Part shown: positions 13,901 through 28,600 of the stretch, in pieces
Numbering within the stretch: position 1 is the first letter of the stretch
How the letters are laid out: every line of letters begins with the position of its first letter
From: Daphnia carinata
Lineage: Eukaryota; Arthropoda; Branchiopoda; Diplostraca; Daphniidae
Length of the DNA: 64,000 nucleotides
Reading direction: 5' to 3'
Assembly (NCBI RefSeq): GCF_022539665.2
Contig: NC_081336.1
Coordinates: 620,001 to 684,000, forward strand
The notes under the pieces: generated by a model
Told to the model about the DNA's origin: nothing
What the model saw: only the letters and a program-made list of their open reading frames with translations
Database searches by the model: none
Program-made: the position numbers and the translations under genes

Positions 13901-16900
13901 GGTTAGAACGTAAGGAGGGCCAAAAAAAAAAAAAAAAAAAAAAAGACTAAGGCGAGCTCCTCCCCTCTCGACTTTCCCCCCCTTTCACGCAGACCTCCTC
14001 CACCTACTCTCTATGTATCACTATCGATTAAACACATTTCTATGAGGCAGACGAGGGTAAAGAAAGAAATGAAAAAAGCCAAAAAAAAAAGAGGGAAAGA
14101 AAAGGTTTCAGAGGACTTGCATGGGCAGCTCAAAGCTCCTTGTCAACAAGGGGATCCGCATCGGAAATCGAACATGAAATAAAAAGAAAGAGGTCCAATA
14201 TACTCGACTTTTTGGGGGTAGGTGGAGGGGTAGGAATGGTTCTCATCGTTATTCAAATAAGAAAGTTTGATATTAGGATTAAAGTTGGGCCAAAAAAATA
14301 CAATAAATAAAGACATGTGAATGAGGTGAAATCGGGTGTAGGGGGGGGGGCTAGGAAATCTCTCATTCGACACACTCCATTTGCTTTTTTTGGCACAGAG
14401 AAGCAGGGGGGTGGAGGGAAATCATAATAATAAAAGAAAAGGAAAAAGTAGGAAAGGGAGATGGCCGCTTCCGCACTTCCTGCACAACCACCCGGCCACT
14501 ACCCCCGTCAAGAGTTAGGAGCAGAGGGGGGTAGTAACTAGAAGAAGGTACAGTAGAAAAAAAAAAAAATAGAAAACGATAGCAATCATCAAGCGATTCT
14601 AGCACATCACACACGAAAAATAAAAAAAAAAAAAGCCTAATCTAAAAATGTTAAGATAAAATTGAAATGTTTTTTTTTTTTTTCAAAGGTGAACATTTTT
14701 CTCGAAATAGAACACAGCTGATCTAGCCGACAACAATTTGAACGTCAGTTTTTGTTGTGAGTTTTAGCGAGAGACATTGGGTTAAACACGGACTAAAGGT
14801 TATCGAAATGGATTTTGTTGAAACGGGCGGGACAGTGAACTTGCAACTGGTTTTCTTCTTCTCTTTGCCGACAAAAAGAAAAACAAAACAAAAACAGACA
14901 GACACAAGAAGAAAAAAAGAAACAAAGAAATCACGAGGTCGGGACAAGATTTGCCAACGATGTTAAAGCCAAGGTTAAAAAACCAAAAAACCAAAAAAAA
15001 AAAAAAAAAACAACCAAAATTCGTGAGTGTCTGCGTAGCGGGAAATGATATACTTGCAAATGAGGTTTTCTCTTGCGTGTCCTTTCCCGTTTCTGCATTT
15101 CTTTTTTTAAATATTATTATTATTATTATTTATTTTTTTTTATTTCGTTGGATGGCGGGCGGTAAGAGGACAAGTCCGTGAATGTTTCCATCTGCGATTT
15201 GGCACTTGTCAAACGCGTACCCCTTAAAATTTCTTGCCAATTTTTGACCCGGATCGCACGTCTTTTTTTTTTTTTCTTCACATGTTAACACAAAATTGCA
15301 CAACCCCCGAAAAGAGCCAATTGTGTTTTTTTCTTTCTTTTTTTTTTAAATCAGAACCTGATTTGTTCGTGTCACGTAGTTTCAATTCATTTTGCAGTTT
15401 CTCTTTTTTTCTTTTTTATAGACAAATCAAAAATGTATTGATTATAGAATTTTTTGTTTCGTTTTCCTCATTTTCGAATTTGTTTTTCGTTGTTGGCAGC
15501 AGAAAAAAAAAAAAAAATGTCACAGTTTTTTTGTTTTTTTGGAGGGGTGGAGGGGCAGTAGAGATTTAAAAAAATCTAAATTCTAATGTCGAGGATGGAT
15601 TTCATAGATTCTTCCATAGGGACTTGAAGACTAAACAATGACTAAAAACATGTTCCAGGAAAACAAATGTCGACGGGGCAGGGGTAGTAGTGGGTGTAGT
15701 ATGAAGAGAATAAAAGTCAGATGTGATTCAAAATGAATTCGAAACAAACGAATTTCATGAATAAAAAAAAAAAAAAGACCAGTCAAAGAAAAACATTTGA
15801 TTCAAATTCGGTAAGGGCGTTTTGTTTTTTTGAAATAATAATTCATAAAAAATTTTGCTCTTTTCCCTTTCTCTTTTTTTTGTTTTTATTTTGCAACACT
15901 AAACTTGCTCCTGTCTTTATTTTTCGTGTGCTTTCTGAAAGACGACAACGCCGCAATGCAGATAACAGTGTCGTTGTACACAATAGTGTGTGTTTTATCT
16001 TATCCATCGACCTTACACACACACACACTTTTGCTCCACTTTTTTTTTTTTTTTTGTAGACTCCACATACATACACACACACACACACACTGACACACTC
16101 ACAGAGAGAAATAAAGACGATCATAGCAATAATAATAAAGTGTGTGTTGTGTTTACTGGCTAACTTCTGGCCGGGTTGGCTTAATTTTTAATTTATTACA
16201 AAAAAAAAAAAAAATTTGAATTGTTTTAAAAGCTCTTGTTTTTAACGGCCCAGAATTCGTTCCCCCCCCCTTTTTTTTTTTTTTTGAGCAACCTTAACAT
16301 TTTCAAAAATTCAAAAAATAATTTGCGCCCCATTTTTTTTCTCACCGGTTTTCGATTTTCTCAATTCGCTCAATTTCGCTTGCCAATCATTGTAAAAAAA
16401 AAAAAAAAAAAAGAATTCAGTTTTTTAGGGAGGGGCCGAATGGGTACACACACAAAAAAAATTTAATTTTCTTTAAAAAAACAAAACAAAAAACGCCTGG
16501 GAATAATAGAATAATAATAAAAAAAAAAACAAAAAACAAACGCGTTTTTACTTTTCCCGAAATGAAATGAATCGGATGGATATACATATATAATATATAT
16601 ATGTGTGTGATAAATAAAAAGATATAGAAAATTATGATACACGGTCACCGATATCAGTACGGTCCCTGTGACTCTTTGTTTTGTTTTTTTTTACTGTTGT
16701 TCATGATCCATTTTTTTTTTGTTACGTGAACTCGTTTCAAAATTCCATTTTGTTTTTGATTTCAAAAAAAATTTCCATTTCGTTTCGTTTTAATTTTTTT
16801 TTCGTGTGTGTGTGTGTGTGTGTGTTAAAAAGTTAATCGTCATCCCCACTTACATCTACTAATGTGTGTCGCGCGATGACAATAGGGAAATAGAAAAAGT

Positions 16901-19900
16901 AAGAGAAAAAGCCAAACGGGACACGAACGAACAATTCTAATTGATTGACTCAAATAATAATGCTGGACTAGGATCTAAACGATCGACTACGGCCTAAGTT
17001 GCGAATCGTGTCCAAATCGAACCGTCAATTCCGCCTGCAACTCGCAAACATTCGCTAAAACAATGAAGACCTTTTTTTGCCCGTTCAGTTTGTTTCGATT
17101 TAAAGAGAGAGAGAGAGAAATGAAAGAAAGGAACTTCGGGTAGAACAGGAAAAAGAAGGGAGGGGGAAACATGATCATCAATGAAAAAAAAAAAGAAAAT
17201 AAGGAACTCGTCGATGATTGACCTCGTCCCGTTTTCAAACGTTTCATGGGAACAATTCGTGATTTTGAAAAAGGGAGCTGGACTTTCTTAGTGGCTAGGA
17301 CACATGAAAATCAAACGAGAATCTCTCAAGACCCGGAAACAGTTGAAAAGAAAAAAAAAAAGAGACCCTGTTTTTTTGTTTTGTTTTGTTTTGTTTTTGT
17401 TTGTTTTCAGTGCAATCAGTTTCAAGATCGACGTTGAAGTTGGGCCGGTCCCGTTGTCGGCGCTGCTGGTCGGGACAGGAGAGTCAAACCTTTTTTGGAC
17501 TCGCAGTTAAAGTGTGTGTTGATTGTGTTGGTGTGAGCGCGAATGTTTTCAAAAAAAAAAAAAGAGGCGGAGGGTAAAATGGAGAAGAGAACAGGTGTGC
17601 AAGGAATTAGACAAATCACCCAACATCCAAAGGAGAGCAAAAGAGAGAGAGAGAGAAAAGAAAAAAAAAAAATCAGATGGAGGAATTCCAAAAAATAAGA
17701 CGGATACAATCACAAGTGTCTTAACACATCCGACGATTTTTAAAAGTCAGATTGATATACCAAATTATTATTATTTTTTTTTTTTTAATGGATTTCAATT
17801 TTGGAAATAAGAGAAAGGGCAATGTCGGGGGAGTAGGAGTTTGATAAAAAGAAGAAAGAAAGAAAGAAAATGTAAAGATAAGAAAGCAGTAAAAAAAAAA
17901 AAAAACGATAGGGGGGGGGGGGGGGCGGGATTGAAATGATCATCCAGAGGTGGGATTGACCAGACCCAAGCTGACCAGGTCGCCCAGCGGAGGCAAATGA
18001 TGGCGCGGATGGCCGTGATGATGTGGGCCGGTTGCATCGCCGACGCCGGCAGACGAAAGCAAACCGATCAAGCCTAATGGCCAGCAATTTTGGGGGTTTT
18101 GGGTTTTTTGTTTGGCACCGTCATTTTTGGCCAGTGCAGAAAACAAAAGTGTGCGCGTGTGTATCGAATTTTGAGAGATAACATACACACACACACACCG
18201 ACGGCACGCGAAAATGGAGGAGAATAAAAAAAATTGGCAAAAGAAACAGGAAAAAAAAGGGGAGGAAATAAAAAAGAAAGAAAAACATGAGCAAAATTTG
18301 CAACCGAAATGCACCAATTAAAACAAAAAAATGTATGAAAAACTGTTACGTTAAAAAAATGAAGTAGAAAAAAGAAAAAAAAAAAGCCACAGATTGAAAG
18401 TAAAATAAATGAACCCCAGCATTCGCGAAAGCGGAAGACGGAAACAAGGGCGAAAAAAAAAAAAGGAAAGGAATTTTTTTTTTTTTTTTTAAAGGTGGGG
18501 GGAGTGGATACCCAATTCCCTTGCCTGTCTCTTATTTTTGTTACGCTCACGAAAAAAGAAATCCCTTCGATTGGACGGTATTTCACGCGCCCCGATCTTT
18601 TCTTTTGTTTTCTTCATTAAACGACGCCGACAGACACAACTTCACTCTTCATTGAACGTTGACACGTCATTCCGAAAACAAAACCCTAACATCCCCCCCA
18701 TCCCCCTCCTGCTTTTTTTTTTTTTTTTTTTTAAAGCTCGTGAAAAAAAAAAGAAAAAAAAAAGAACGGCATCCCATCGTCATTTGAACCCAAATAAAAA
18801 CCGGAGAACTTAAAAGAAGCGACAAATGTTCTCTCATGTTTTCGAACGAACTTGTGTGTCAAACATAGTAATAAAACTTAAATTTACATATGTATACGAT
18901 TTAAAAATAAATAATTTAAAAAAAAAAAAAAATCAATACTCGGGAGAGCGCGTAATGAATAAATGGGAAGAGATGTGGATAGATGGAGACTTACCTGCTG
19001 GATAAGGCAGTCCAAAACTGGCGTAGCCCGGGTAGCCACGTCCGGCGTAGGCGGCAGCGTAGGCAGCTGGAAGTCCTTTATAAAATATAAATGACGACGT
19101 CGACGAATCATTTTCACGAGAGAGAAATAGAGAAAAGAAGGAGAAAAAAAAAAACAAAACAATTATTTAATTAGACGTGGAATTGAAAGAATAAAGAAAA
19201 TAAATAAATAAATAAAATTTGCATAATCAGATGGACCGTTTGCTTACCTTCTTGTAGCGCGCCCAAGGACCAGACCAAATCTGAAATAAATAAAAAAAAA
19301 AAATGGATGCAAAAAAAAAAAAAACAGAATAACGATTTTTTGTTAAACATTCAAAAAAATTCAAAAAGAAAAAGAAAAGAACAAAAATTTGTTGAAAAAA
19401 AAAAAATTATTTTTTTGCCATTTTTGGAGGGGCGGGGCACGTTTCCAGAAAACAAAAAAAATAAGTCACACACACATCCACCAATTATTTGTTGAAGAAT
19501 CATCAAAGAATCTAAAAAAAAAAAAAAAGAAGAATCCTCTAAGTTTGATGACGGGCTAATCCCATTTTTGTTTTGTTTTCGATTGGCCATTTTTTTTTTC
19601 TTGTGTTGCCCGGCTGTGTAAAAAAAGGACGTCGGCAGCGAGAAGAACAGGAAACGGGGAGAGAGGCTAATTTGTTTGTTGTTTTTTTTGTTTTTTTGTT
19701 GTTGTTACTAATCTACAGTGAGTGTAGTCAAAAGAGTTGCGTACAGAGGCACAGTTTATTAACTATTTGAAGAAGTCTGCATCAGTACAGAATGAGAGAT
19801 TGAGTTCGGCAGAGAGACGCGGAGGCCTTTGCAGATTTGCATGTTCTGTTTCATTCAATCCCGCACCTCCGCCACCTCCCCCCTACCGACTCTGACTAAG

Positions 19901-20923
19901 TCTCTCGGTCAACTACTACGATCAACAAACAGAAAATGAAATTCGTTTTTTTTTGTTGTTTTTTTTTTTTTTTTAAATTACGAAGAATTTTTAGCAAATT
20001 GTTTTTGTTTTTTTCTTTTGGAGGGGTCAAATTCCATTTTCTGTTCATTTCTTCTTTTTTTTTTTTTTTTTAATAAAAAAAAAATGAATATGCAATTTTT
20101 TGTTGCGACTCTAAAATCTGAGCAACTACGTTCGGACTAGAGGTGAATGTTTTTTTGTTTGTTTTTGTTTTGTGTATGGAAACTGTCTGTATGAATTTGT
20201 TTTTTCTAAGGAGAGCTGGTAGCCGGGGCCAATCATTAGTTTTTAGGGAGCAAGGTAAATATGTTTTGTTTTGTTTTTGTCGTTACAAGGGAAGAAATAT
20301 TGGAGGAGCAGGTAATTTAAAAAAAAAAAAAAAAGAATATTTTAAAATATGCGTCATAACAAAATTGGCCACGATTAAACTACTGATTTGCATTTCGTTT
20401 TTTAAAAGAAAAAACACTGCAACTAAAATTTGACGACTTTCAAAATTTTGCAGAATAGAAAAGAGGGGGGGGGGGGACAGCAAGGGGAAAAAAAAATCTA
20501 AATTTTGTTTTGGATAAACTGGGAGGAAATGGTACGTTTTTTTTTTTTTCTGAGGTGTGGTGCAAGCCATCACGTTATTTGAATTCTGACGTTCTGTTTT
20601 TGAAAGAAAACGTAGTCGCAATCCAAATCAAATAAAAAAAGAGACACTCGACATACACAAGAGACACAAAAACGAGCCTACACCAGCAGATTGCAGTCAT
20701 TAATTAATTATGTATATCACTTTTTGTTTGCATCAGCTACAAGTCTGCGCTCTGCCTTTAAAGGAGGGAAAAATGAAAAATAGCCTAAACTTTTGTTCTG
20801 CTTTTTCGACACGCAAAAAAAATCTAAGGCCTAAATTTTGTTTTTTTGTTTTAAGTAACACACGAGCTCGTTAAAGTAATCGTACTCGGTCATCATCTAC
20901 ATGTACATCATGGCACACAACGG

Positions 20924-20954
<31 letters not shown>

Positions 20955-23900
20955 AACACACTTTGTCCCGTATTTGAATGGGGTGACCACCACATGTTTC
21001 TCACTGCGGCTAAAACAAATCAACGCGATACGAAGCACACGAAATAAAAATGGAGGAGGGCTAAGGGGGAGGGATGAATTCTAATTAAGTTTTGTTTGAA
21101 AACACCTTTGTTTGTTTAAGTAGGTAAAAAAAAAAAAAAACTGACTGTCTGCGTGTTAACACTAACACACGTCTCACACTAATTGCAAAATGAAACGTCA
21201 TCTAAGAATCAAATTTACAGGACTAGGAAGACTGTGACTATTCGACTAATGTTTGACTCGCAATACAATGAAAGGTCAAGAGAAGGGGGTTATCATTTGT
21301 TTGTTTTTGACTCGTTTGATGGAAGACTAAAGAATGACGCAAGGGAGAGGACTAAACTTTTTGGTCTGTGTCTGTGTGTCAAAAATCTCAACCGACAACA
21401 AATGACTAAAAAAACATCAGCTGTTTCTGTTTGGCAAGTCCTACACAACACGACAAGAGATTCTCTTTCTCGTTCTCACTCCACTACCAAACTATGCTGT
21501 AACAAGGAACTAAAATCAAATTAGACAAGATATACTCGAGATTCAGAGTGAAAACTACACCACCACCACTAATTCTGAAAAAAAGAAAAAAAAAATTTTT
21601 TTTTGTTTGTTTTGTTTTTCATTTCTCTCCAGTCGGCCCGTACGGTTCTGGAAGCTGGAACGAAAATAGAACAATGCCTATCTCTCCCGTCTTACTACAA
21701 TAGAATCGAGCCAGTGCGTCCGCACAAGATAGAAATTTGACTTTGAAAGGTTCAATGTCTTGCAGGGAGTTGGGTAAAAAAAAAAAAAAAAAAAAAAAAC
21801 GAGATTTCTATCCCTATGTTATTACGTCGACCTTTTCCTTCTTAAAAAAAAAAAAAAACTGACAGTAAAAAGGAAAAAGGAAGAAGATGAGAATAGAGCA
21901 AAAAAAAAAACTGAGGGAAACAAACAAAACTAGAAGACGTAAAAAAGAGACTAGCTCCTAAGGCAATCCAACTGGTCCTACATATATTTGAAAAATCTGG
22001 TCCGATTAAAAAACGTCATTTCTTTTGGTTTTAAATAGCTAATTCGATCACCTGTCTCTCGCTGCCTTAGTCAAAATTGAAAGGGAAGAAAAAAAAAAAA
22101 GAACTGACATTGAAGATACACGATTTGGCATCATTTGATTCGGTTGGCATTTCGTTGTTTGTTTTTGGCGAAAAAAAAAAAAAAAATCCCTCACGAGAAA
22201 AGCGATTTTTTTTTTTTTTTTTTTTTAGAAAGGGTAAAAAACATTGACCATTAATTGTTTTTTTTTTGTTTTTTTACAAAGAAAATAATGAAAATGTCTA
22301 AATGTCGATTGAGAGAGACACAACAAACATCAAAATGTGTTTTTTTTTTTAAGTCACCGCCATTTTTGGTCTCGGGCCCTAACGGTACAAGTTTTGAACA
22401 TCAAAAAAGGTTAAACAAATTTGTTTTTCTCTTTTTTTTTTTTTTTTTTTTTAAGTGACCAGAATTCGAGATTCTTTGAGAAATAGAAATTTAAAAAAAA
22501 AAAAAAAAAAAAGAAGGGGGGTATTTGTGCATCTGGCCGTGTGACGTCAAACCAATCGACCACAATTGACGTCAGAAAAAAACAAAACAAAAAAAAAACC
22601 TCAAATTCATTTGGCACTCGGTTTTTTTTTTCTTTTTCCCATTTCTCAACACGCCAGAAAAGAAACCTATACTCAGCTGAAAGAACTATTTTGCTCGTCA
22701 ACGATAAAAAAAAAAGGGCGGGGAAAAAAAAAAAAAAAAAAAAAAAAAAAAGAAAACTATACAAAATCACGTTGTCTGGCTTTTTTTTTTTTTAAAGATC
22801 TGTGTGTGTGTGTGTGTGTGATTTTCTTGTTCGTTAGTGATGCGAGGAAAAAGAAAAAAAAAAAAAAGAAAAAAAAAAAGGAGAGATCATCATTGTTTTG
22901 ACGCAAAATTGTGTGAGGGTTGTGTTGTTAGAGACCGACTGGGACGGGATAGAAGCCTTCGAGGCCGGCAAAAGACGACAAGTTGAGCTCGCCGTTTTGC
23001 GACACACCACCACCAGCGTGGACGACCGTCGCAGTCGCGTTGTTGTTGCTATTGCTATTGTTGTTGTTGTTGTTGTTGAGGAAGCCGTGAGTGGCTTGCG
23101 CCACTCGCTGCTTGTTGGCCTGATTGACGGCGGCCTGAACGGCGGCCGCGTGGTGGTGGTGCGCCGCCATCACGTCCTGCATGGTGGCGTGAGTCGGGTG
23201 ATTGTGGCCGGCGGCTGCGGCCGCCGCGGCCGCAGCCTGAGCGGCAAACAGAGGGTGAGCGTACAGGCCGGAAAAATTGTGCGCATGGAGGGCGGCGGGC
23301 ATGTGATGATGATGGTGGTGGCCGGCTAAGCCGGCCATCGAAGCGGCCAGGGCTTCGTTGGCGGCCGCCTGCGCGGCCACGGCCTGAGCTTGCTGCTGCT
23401 GGGCAGCCTGCACCTGAGCTTGCGCGCTACTCAACGAACTCGAACTGTGAACGCTGTTCGAACTGGCCGGTATGGAATAAGGAGCGTAACGGTACGAGAC
23501 GAGCCCGTTGCCTAAGAGCGCGGCGGCGGCAGCCGATAGGCCGGCGGCCGCCGCTTTGCCGGGACTCTGACCTCCTCCTACGGCTCCGCCTCCGGCGCCC
23601 GCACCTCCACCGCGCTGATGGCCGTGGTGGAGGTGATGGTGGTGATGGTGGTGAGCCGAGGCGGAGGCCGACGATTGACTCTGATGTTGCAGTTGAAGCG
23701 CGGCCGAGGACAGGGCGGGATTGTTCAATATGTGAGAATGAATGGCGGCGGAGGCCGAATGATTGTGACCGTGGTGCAGGCCGGTGGGCGACGACAAGCT
23801 GGGCACAACAAGCTGGCCCAGCCCGGCCATGCCAGAAACCCCACCACCACCACCACCAGCACCGCCGCCTCCGCCACCGCCACCGCCACTACCGCCGCCA

Positions 23901-24769
23901 GCCGTGGCCACCGACGGCACCGACGAGGAGGCGGCGGCGGCAGCGGCGGCGGCGGCGGCAGCGGCCAGCCCCGGTACGGCATTGCCGGCGGAAGCGGAGC
24001 AAGCGGCCGCGGCGCTTAAGAGAAGCAACTCACCGTAGCCGGCTCGCAGGGTGGCGGCTCTGCCGCGTGCCGCGTTCACCGGTAGCATCACCTCCTTGGG
24101 CTGCGCCTTCTTGCACTCCACCTGCATCAAGGTTCAAACAAATGCAAAAAATTTCAACATAATCATCTACTTTTTGCATTTTTCACTTTGATAAAGAGTT
24201 TGAAATGAATTCTTTTTGAAAAGAGCGTCATGCTGTGCTCAGATGCCAGATTGCACACGCATCGAAACTTTTTTCTTTCTTTCTTCCCTCCCTTTACTCT
24301 TTTTCTTACTCAACAATTAACCTCTCGGTTCCCGATGAAACTTGTACACACACACACACACAAAAAAAAAAAAAAGAGGATCTGAGGATGAAGAGTCTCT
24401 CCCCCCCCCCCTTTTTTTTTTTTTTTACCCCCCATCGTTCCTTGATGACTTGGGGGATTCTAATCCCGAATCCTTGTTCGCCTCTTTTCACAGCCTGGAC
24501 AACGCGCACAAAAGAGAACGAAGAGAGAGACACAACTCAACATGGAGGACAGCGCAAAAAAAAAAAAAGAAGATTTAGATTTTTAGATGAGCACGTACAC
24601 ATGTATAAAACAGATGCACAATAGGAAAAAAAAAAAAAAAAAAAAAAAAAAAGAAAAGAAAAGAGCGAACATTTGTGCGCTATTGTCCTCCCTACCCCCA
24701 CTGGCTGCGTAAGACACCCTTCTGCTAACCCTCTCTTTTGTGTGTGATGGCCACGAATGGAGAAGAGGT

Positions 24770-24806
<37 letters not shown>

Positions 24807-27800
24807 TTTGCAACGGAAAATAACCGGAGCAAACAGTGCGGGCACACAATCAAACACGACGACCATCGATTCTCGTCCGCCTTTCAATGCTCTGCCCGTG
24901 CCATTGATGGCACTGTCTTTTAAAAAAGAAAAGAAACGAAAAGAAAAGATAAAAGGAAACAAAAGAGGAGAGAGAACAAGAGAGGACAGACAGACAGACA
25001 GAAGAGACAAGTAGAACGGCAAGGGTGTGGCACACGGTGGCCAGTTTGATTCCGTGTTGAACTCTTACCATCTTGTTGTTGATCTCGTGGAAGTGAATCT
25101 CGCAGACTTTATCCACCACGTCCTCGCTCTCGAACGTCACGAAGGCGAAACCTGTTTCGTTGTTTTTTTTTTTATCAACATTTGAAAAAGAAAAAAAAGA
25201 AAATGGAACATATTTTTCATTATTTGTGTTTGTTTTGTTTTTTGAATATGTGAAGGGAGACGAGAATCGAATTGAAAAAGAAGGCGAAAAGGGACCTGTT
25301 TGGCAATCAACTGTCGAATCGTATTGGAATTAACAAGAGCCATAAAATAATTTTATACGCCACCCAAACTCGGGATTCGTTTTTTTTTTTTTTTTTTTTT
25401 TTTTTCAAATTCAATTCGAAGAATTTTCTCCATTATGAACTGGATCGCCATGGTAACAACATATATCTGACAACACTTGCCCCCTTTTTTTCTTTTTCTC
25501 TCGTTGATGCACACACACGAAAAAAACCACAAAAAAAAAACAAGTTGCATCGTCGGCGGTCCTGACTTCATTAACGTTCAGATTTTCCTTGCCATTTTCC
25601 AACGTTGTTTCACAAAAGAAGAAGAAAAAAAAAAACGCGTGTCCTTTTAAATGAGTAGAAGGCAAAAGGGGGGAAAAAAAAAAAGGGCACAATAAAAACC
25701 CACAGAGGTTGGACAGGTTTTTTGACGTCTGGGCGTCGAAAGAGGAAGAGAAACGACGCCCGACTTTCTTTACACACACACACACATCAAACTCTACTTA
25801 AAAGAGAGAAAGAAAAACGTTGGTTTCATTTTTCTTTCTTTCTTTTCTTCAGAGTTTACGTTGCACCAACGACACGCTACGAAAGATGAGGTAGAATAAC
25901 CATCATCATCATCATCCCCCCCCCCCACTACCCCCGGCCGTCCCTCTTTTTTTTTTTCTACCACGCAAATGGGAACACGAATTTTTATAAATAGAGTTAC
26001 ACACATCGACGGTGCTAACCTCCCCCACCCTGTTGTGCCGGTGTGGTCGCTATAGTCACGCGCTTTTCTCTCCTTGTTGAAGATCGTGTCGTAACAAACA
26101 AACAGCGTCTCTCTTTTCTAAAAATGACGTCAGGGGTGGGCCTCGTTAGAGCATTCCCAAAAAGAAAAATGTTTTTCTTGTTTCTTTCTCTTCATCTCGT
26201 TGATGATCTTTTTACCACTGAAAAGAAAAGAGGAACTTGTGACGCGCACGCTGTTGTCTTTGTCCCGGCTACTCCGGGAAGAATGGCAACGAAGAAAAAA
26301 TAGGGGTACAACAACAATCGCTTCGCATGAAAGAGCACATTTGGCTTTTAGTGACCCCCCTTTAAAAAAATAAAAAATGATATGACATTTGATTTTAAAT
26401 CTCGATTAAACGGCGTGAATGTATGCAAAACACGAGGACAGGTGCATTACGTTTGAAAAAAAAAAAAAAAAAAAAACTTGACTGCTGCTGCCACCACGTT
26501 CAACTTGTCGCTCCTTGTCTTTAGGAGGAAAAAAAAAGGGGAGGGGACCGATCCTCCCGAGTTATTTATACATTCATACCAAAATGGCTTCCTCGTAAAC
26601 AAAAAGAAAAAAATAAGTTTTTTTCACGAATTTTTTTTTTTTTTTCGTGAGGCGGGAATTTCAAAAAGGAATCTGCCCATTTTTTTTTCTTTTTCAACGA
26701 CCTCCCCCACCAAAAATTAAAAATAAACTTTTGCTTTTCCCAACTCGTTTTTTTTTTTTTTTGTAAACTAATGCGGATGCAACTCGAATCAATCCCAGCG
26801 CTTCCTGCCTCGCTCCTTTCCTTTTCATTTGCGACCACACACTGTACACACGAGCTCTTTTTTTTTCCTCTCTTTTACACGCGTTCTTTGATTCACCCCC
26901 CCCCCCCAACCACACGAACCGATTGATTGGCAACTGTTCAGCGCCCAACGGCTGCAGGTAGCGGGCCCGCGTACGTGCGGATGCATTGATGGGGAAAAAA
27001 AAAAAAGAGGGAGCCCAAAATGCAGCCCATTGAATTTGTGCGCTTGATGGCAGTGATGGAGAGCAGGTCGAATACAATAGACTAACTTTCAGAGAAAACG
27101 TGCTCAAGCTTTACAATTAACTTTCAACGCCAGCATCGTTTTTTTTTTCCAAAACGAAATCAAACTCGAAAATATGATCGGTAAAGAAAAGAAAAAAGAA
27201 AAAAAAGTCACAAGGAAGACGGCAGTCTCGTTGAAAAACAGAGACCTGGTATCAACCTGCTAAAACAAGTTTTCTTGATGTATCTGTTGTTGAAGGCAAG
27301 AAAGAAAGAAAGAAAGAAAAAAAAAAGCCTTTCTTTCGATTTAGCCATTCCGACAGCGTCTTCGTCGGTCGGTCGCTAATGAGTCCCCGTAAACCGTCGA
27401 CTCTGTCTGTGTAGAGACCCGTGACTTTTCACGGTGCAAAAGGAGGGGAGAAGACGAGTCACACACAAAAAACAAAAAAAAAAAAAAAAAAAAAAAAGGA
27501 GGAAATGAAGCTACTGCTAGAAATGTCCCCTTCCCCCCATTCATCGATCATGGTAGCAACACGACAAGATGATAACGAAACAAAAAAAAAAAAAAAACAA
27601 AAAAAAAAAAACAAAAAAAAAAAGGGAATCCTAAAAACAATTCGGCAGAGTCGTGGAAGAAAGAAAAAGACGACGACAAACGTCAGTTGCAGACGTTTGT
27701 GCCTCTGCTCTATTTCCAGTTGTGGCACACGTTGGCGCTGTCTTCATCGAACGCCTGAGTCCCGCAATCGCAACAAACGGCCGAGACAAATCATTCGTCT

Positions 27801-28569
27801 CTCGCCCTACAACTTTTTTACTTGAGGCGGGCGCGCACTTGCTTCACCTTTCAAGGCAAGACGAATAGCTTCGCAAATGACTGCAAAAGCCCACCCTCAA
27901 ACTTGCAAAGCCCCAACCGAGATAATGTTACAATTATCCCGGCACACGTTCCCAACATTTTCTGTACAGAACCACTGGCGGGTAGGAATATCCTTTTTCC
28001 CGTGTGTCACGTTGAGGTTTCACGTCCGAGTTACGGCCAAGGCCACCAGCTTGCGTCATAACACCCTCCTCTCTTCTTACGGTGGCATTATTCGATAGAT
28101 AGAAGATCCCCCTACCGGGGGTAGTTTATCCATTCGATAATACATACAAAGAAATCAACCCTCCTATTTTTTTTTTTTTTCAGAGCTCATCGCCGGGATG
28201 ATAGAAACAAGAAAAAGAAAAAAATATCGAAGAACCCTATCGATTTGGAGTGGGTTATTTTGTCGACTTCCTTCCCCCCCCCCTTGTTTTTTTTTTTTTT
28301 TTTAAACCTTTAAGGTCCCCCTCCCCCCCCCCACCCTTCACGTAACGTATAAAAAGATGCGCAACGACTCGGACCACTGGACAGGGCTTTGAAAAGGCTT
28401 CCACCTCATTTCCGTTGATTATTGACCTAACTCTAACTTTGTCCATGTCTTTTCTGTTGGGGGTCCCTACACCTGGCCAAAAAGGGGATTGACGAGTGAA
28501 ACGCCAGCAAAAAAAAAAATAAAAATAAAATAACTCGGCACAAGGACAGGACCCTATTTTAACTTATTA

Positions 28570-28600
<31 letters not shown>

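Larger units (their letters stand above)
13342..17939 (-). other. Musashi intron, 4.6 kb
   Basis: Between the short-form last exon and exon 10. It holds poly(A)/poly(T) runs, GT/CA microsatellites and G runs. I see no exon or RNA gene in it. Confidence 0.7.

Noticed and set aside
22898-24038. Plus-strand Val/Arg- and Pro/Ala-rich frames
   Set aside because: Antisense shadows of the GC-rich musashi long tail.
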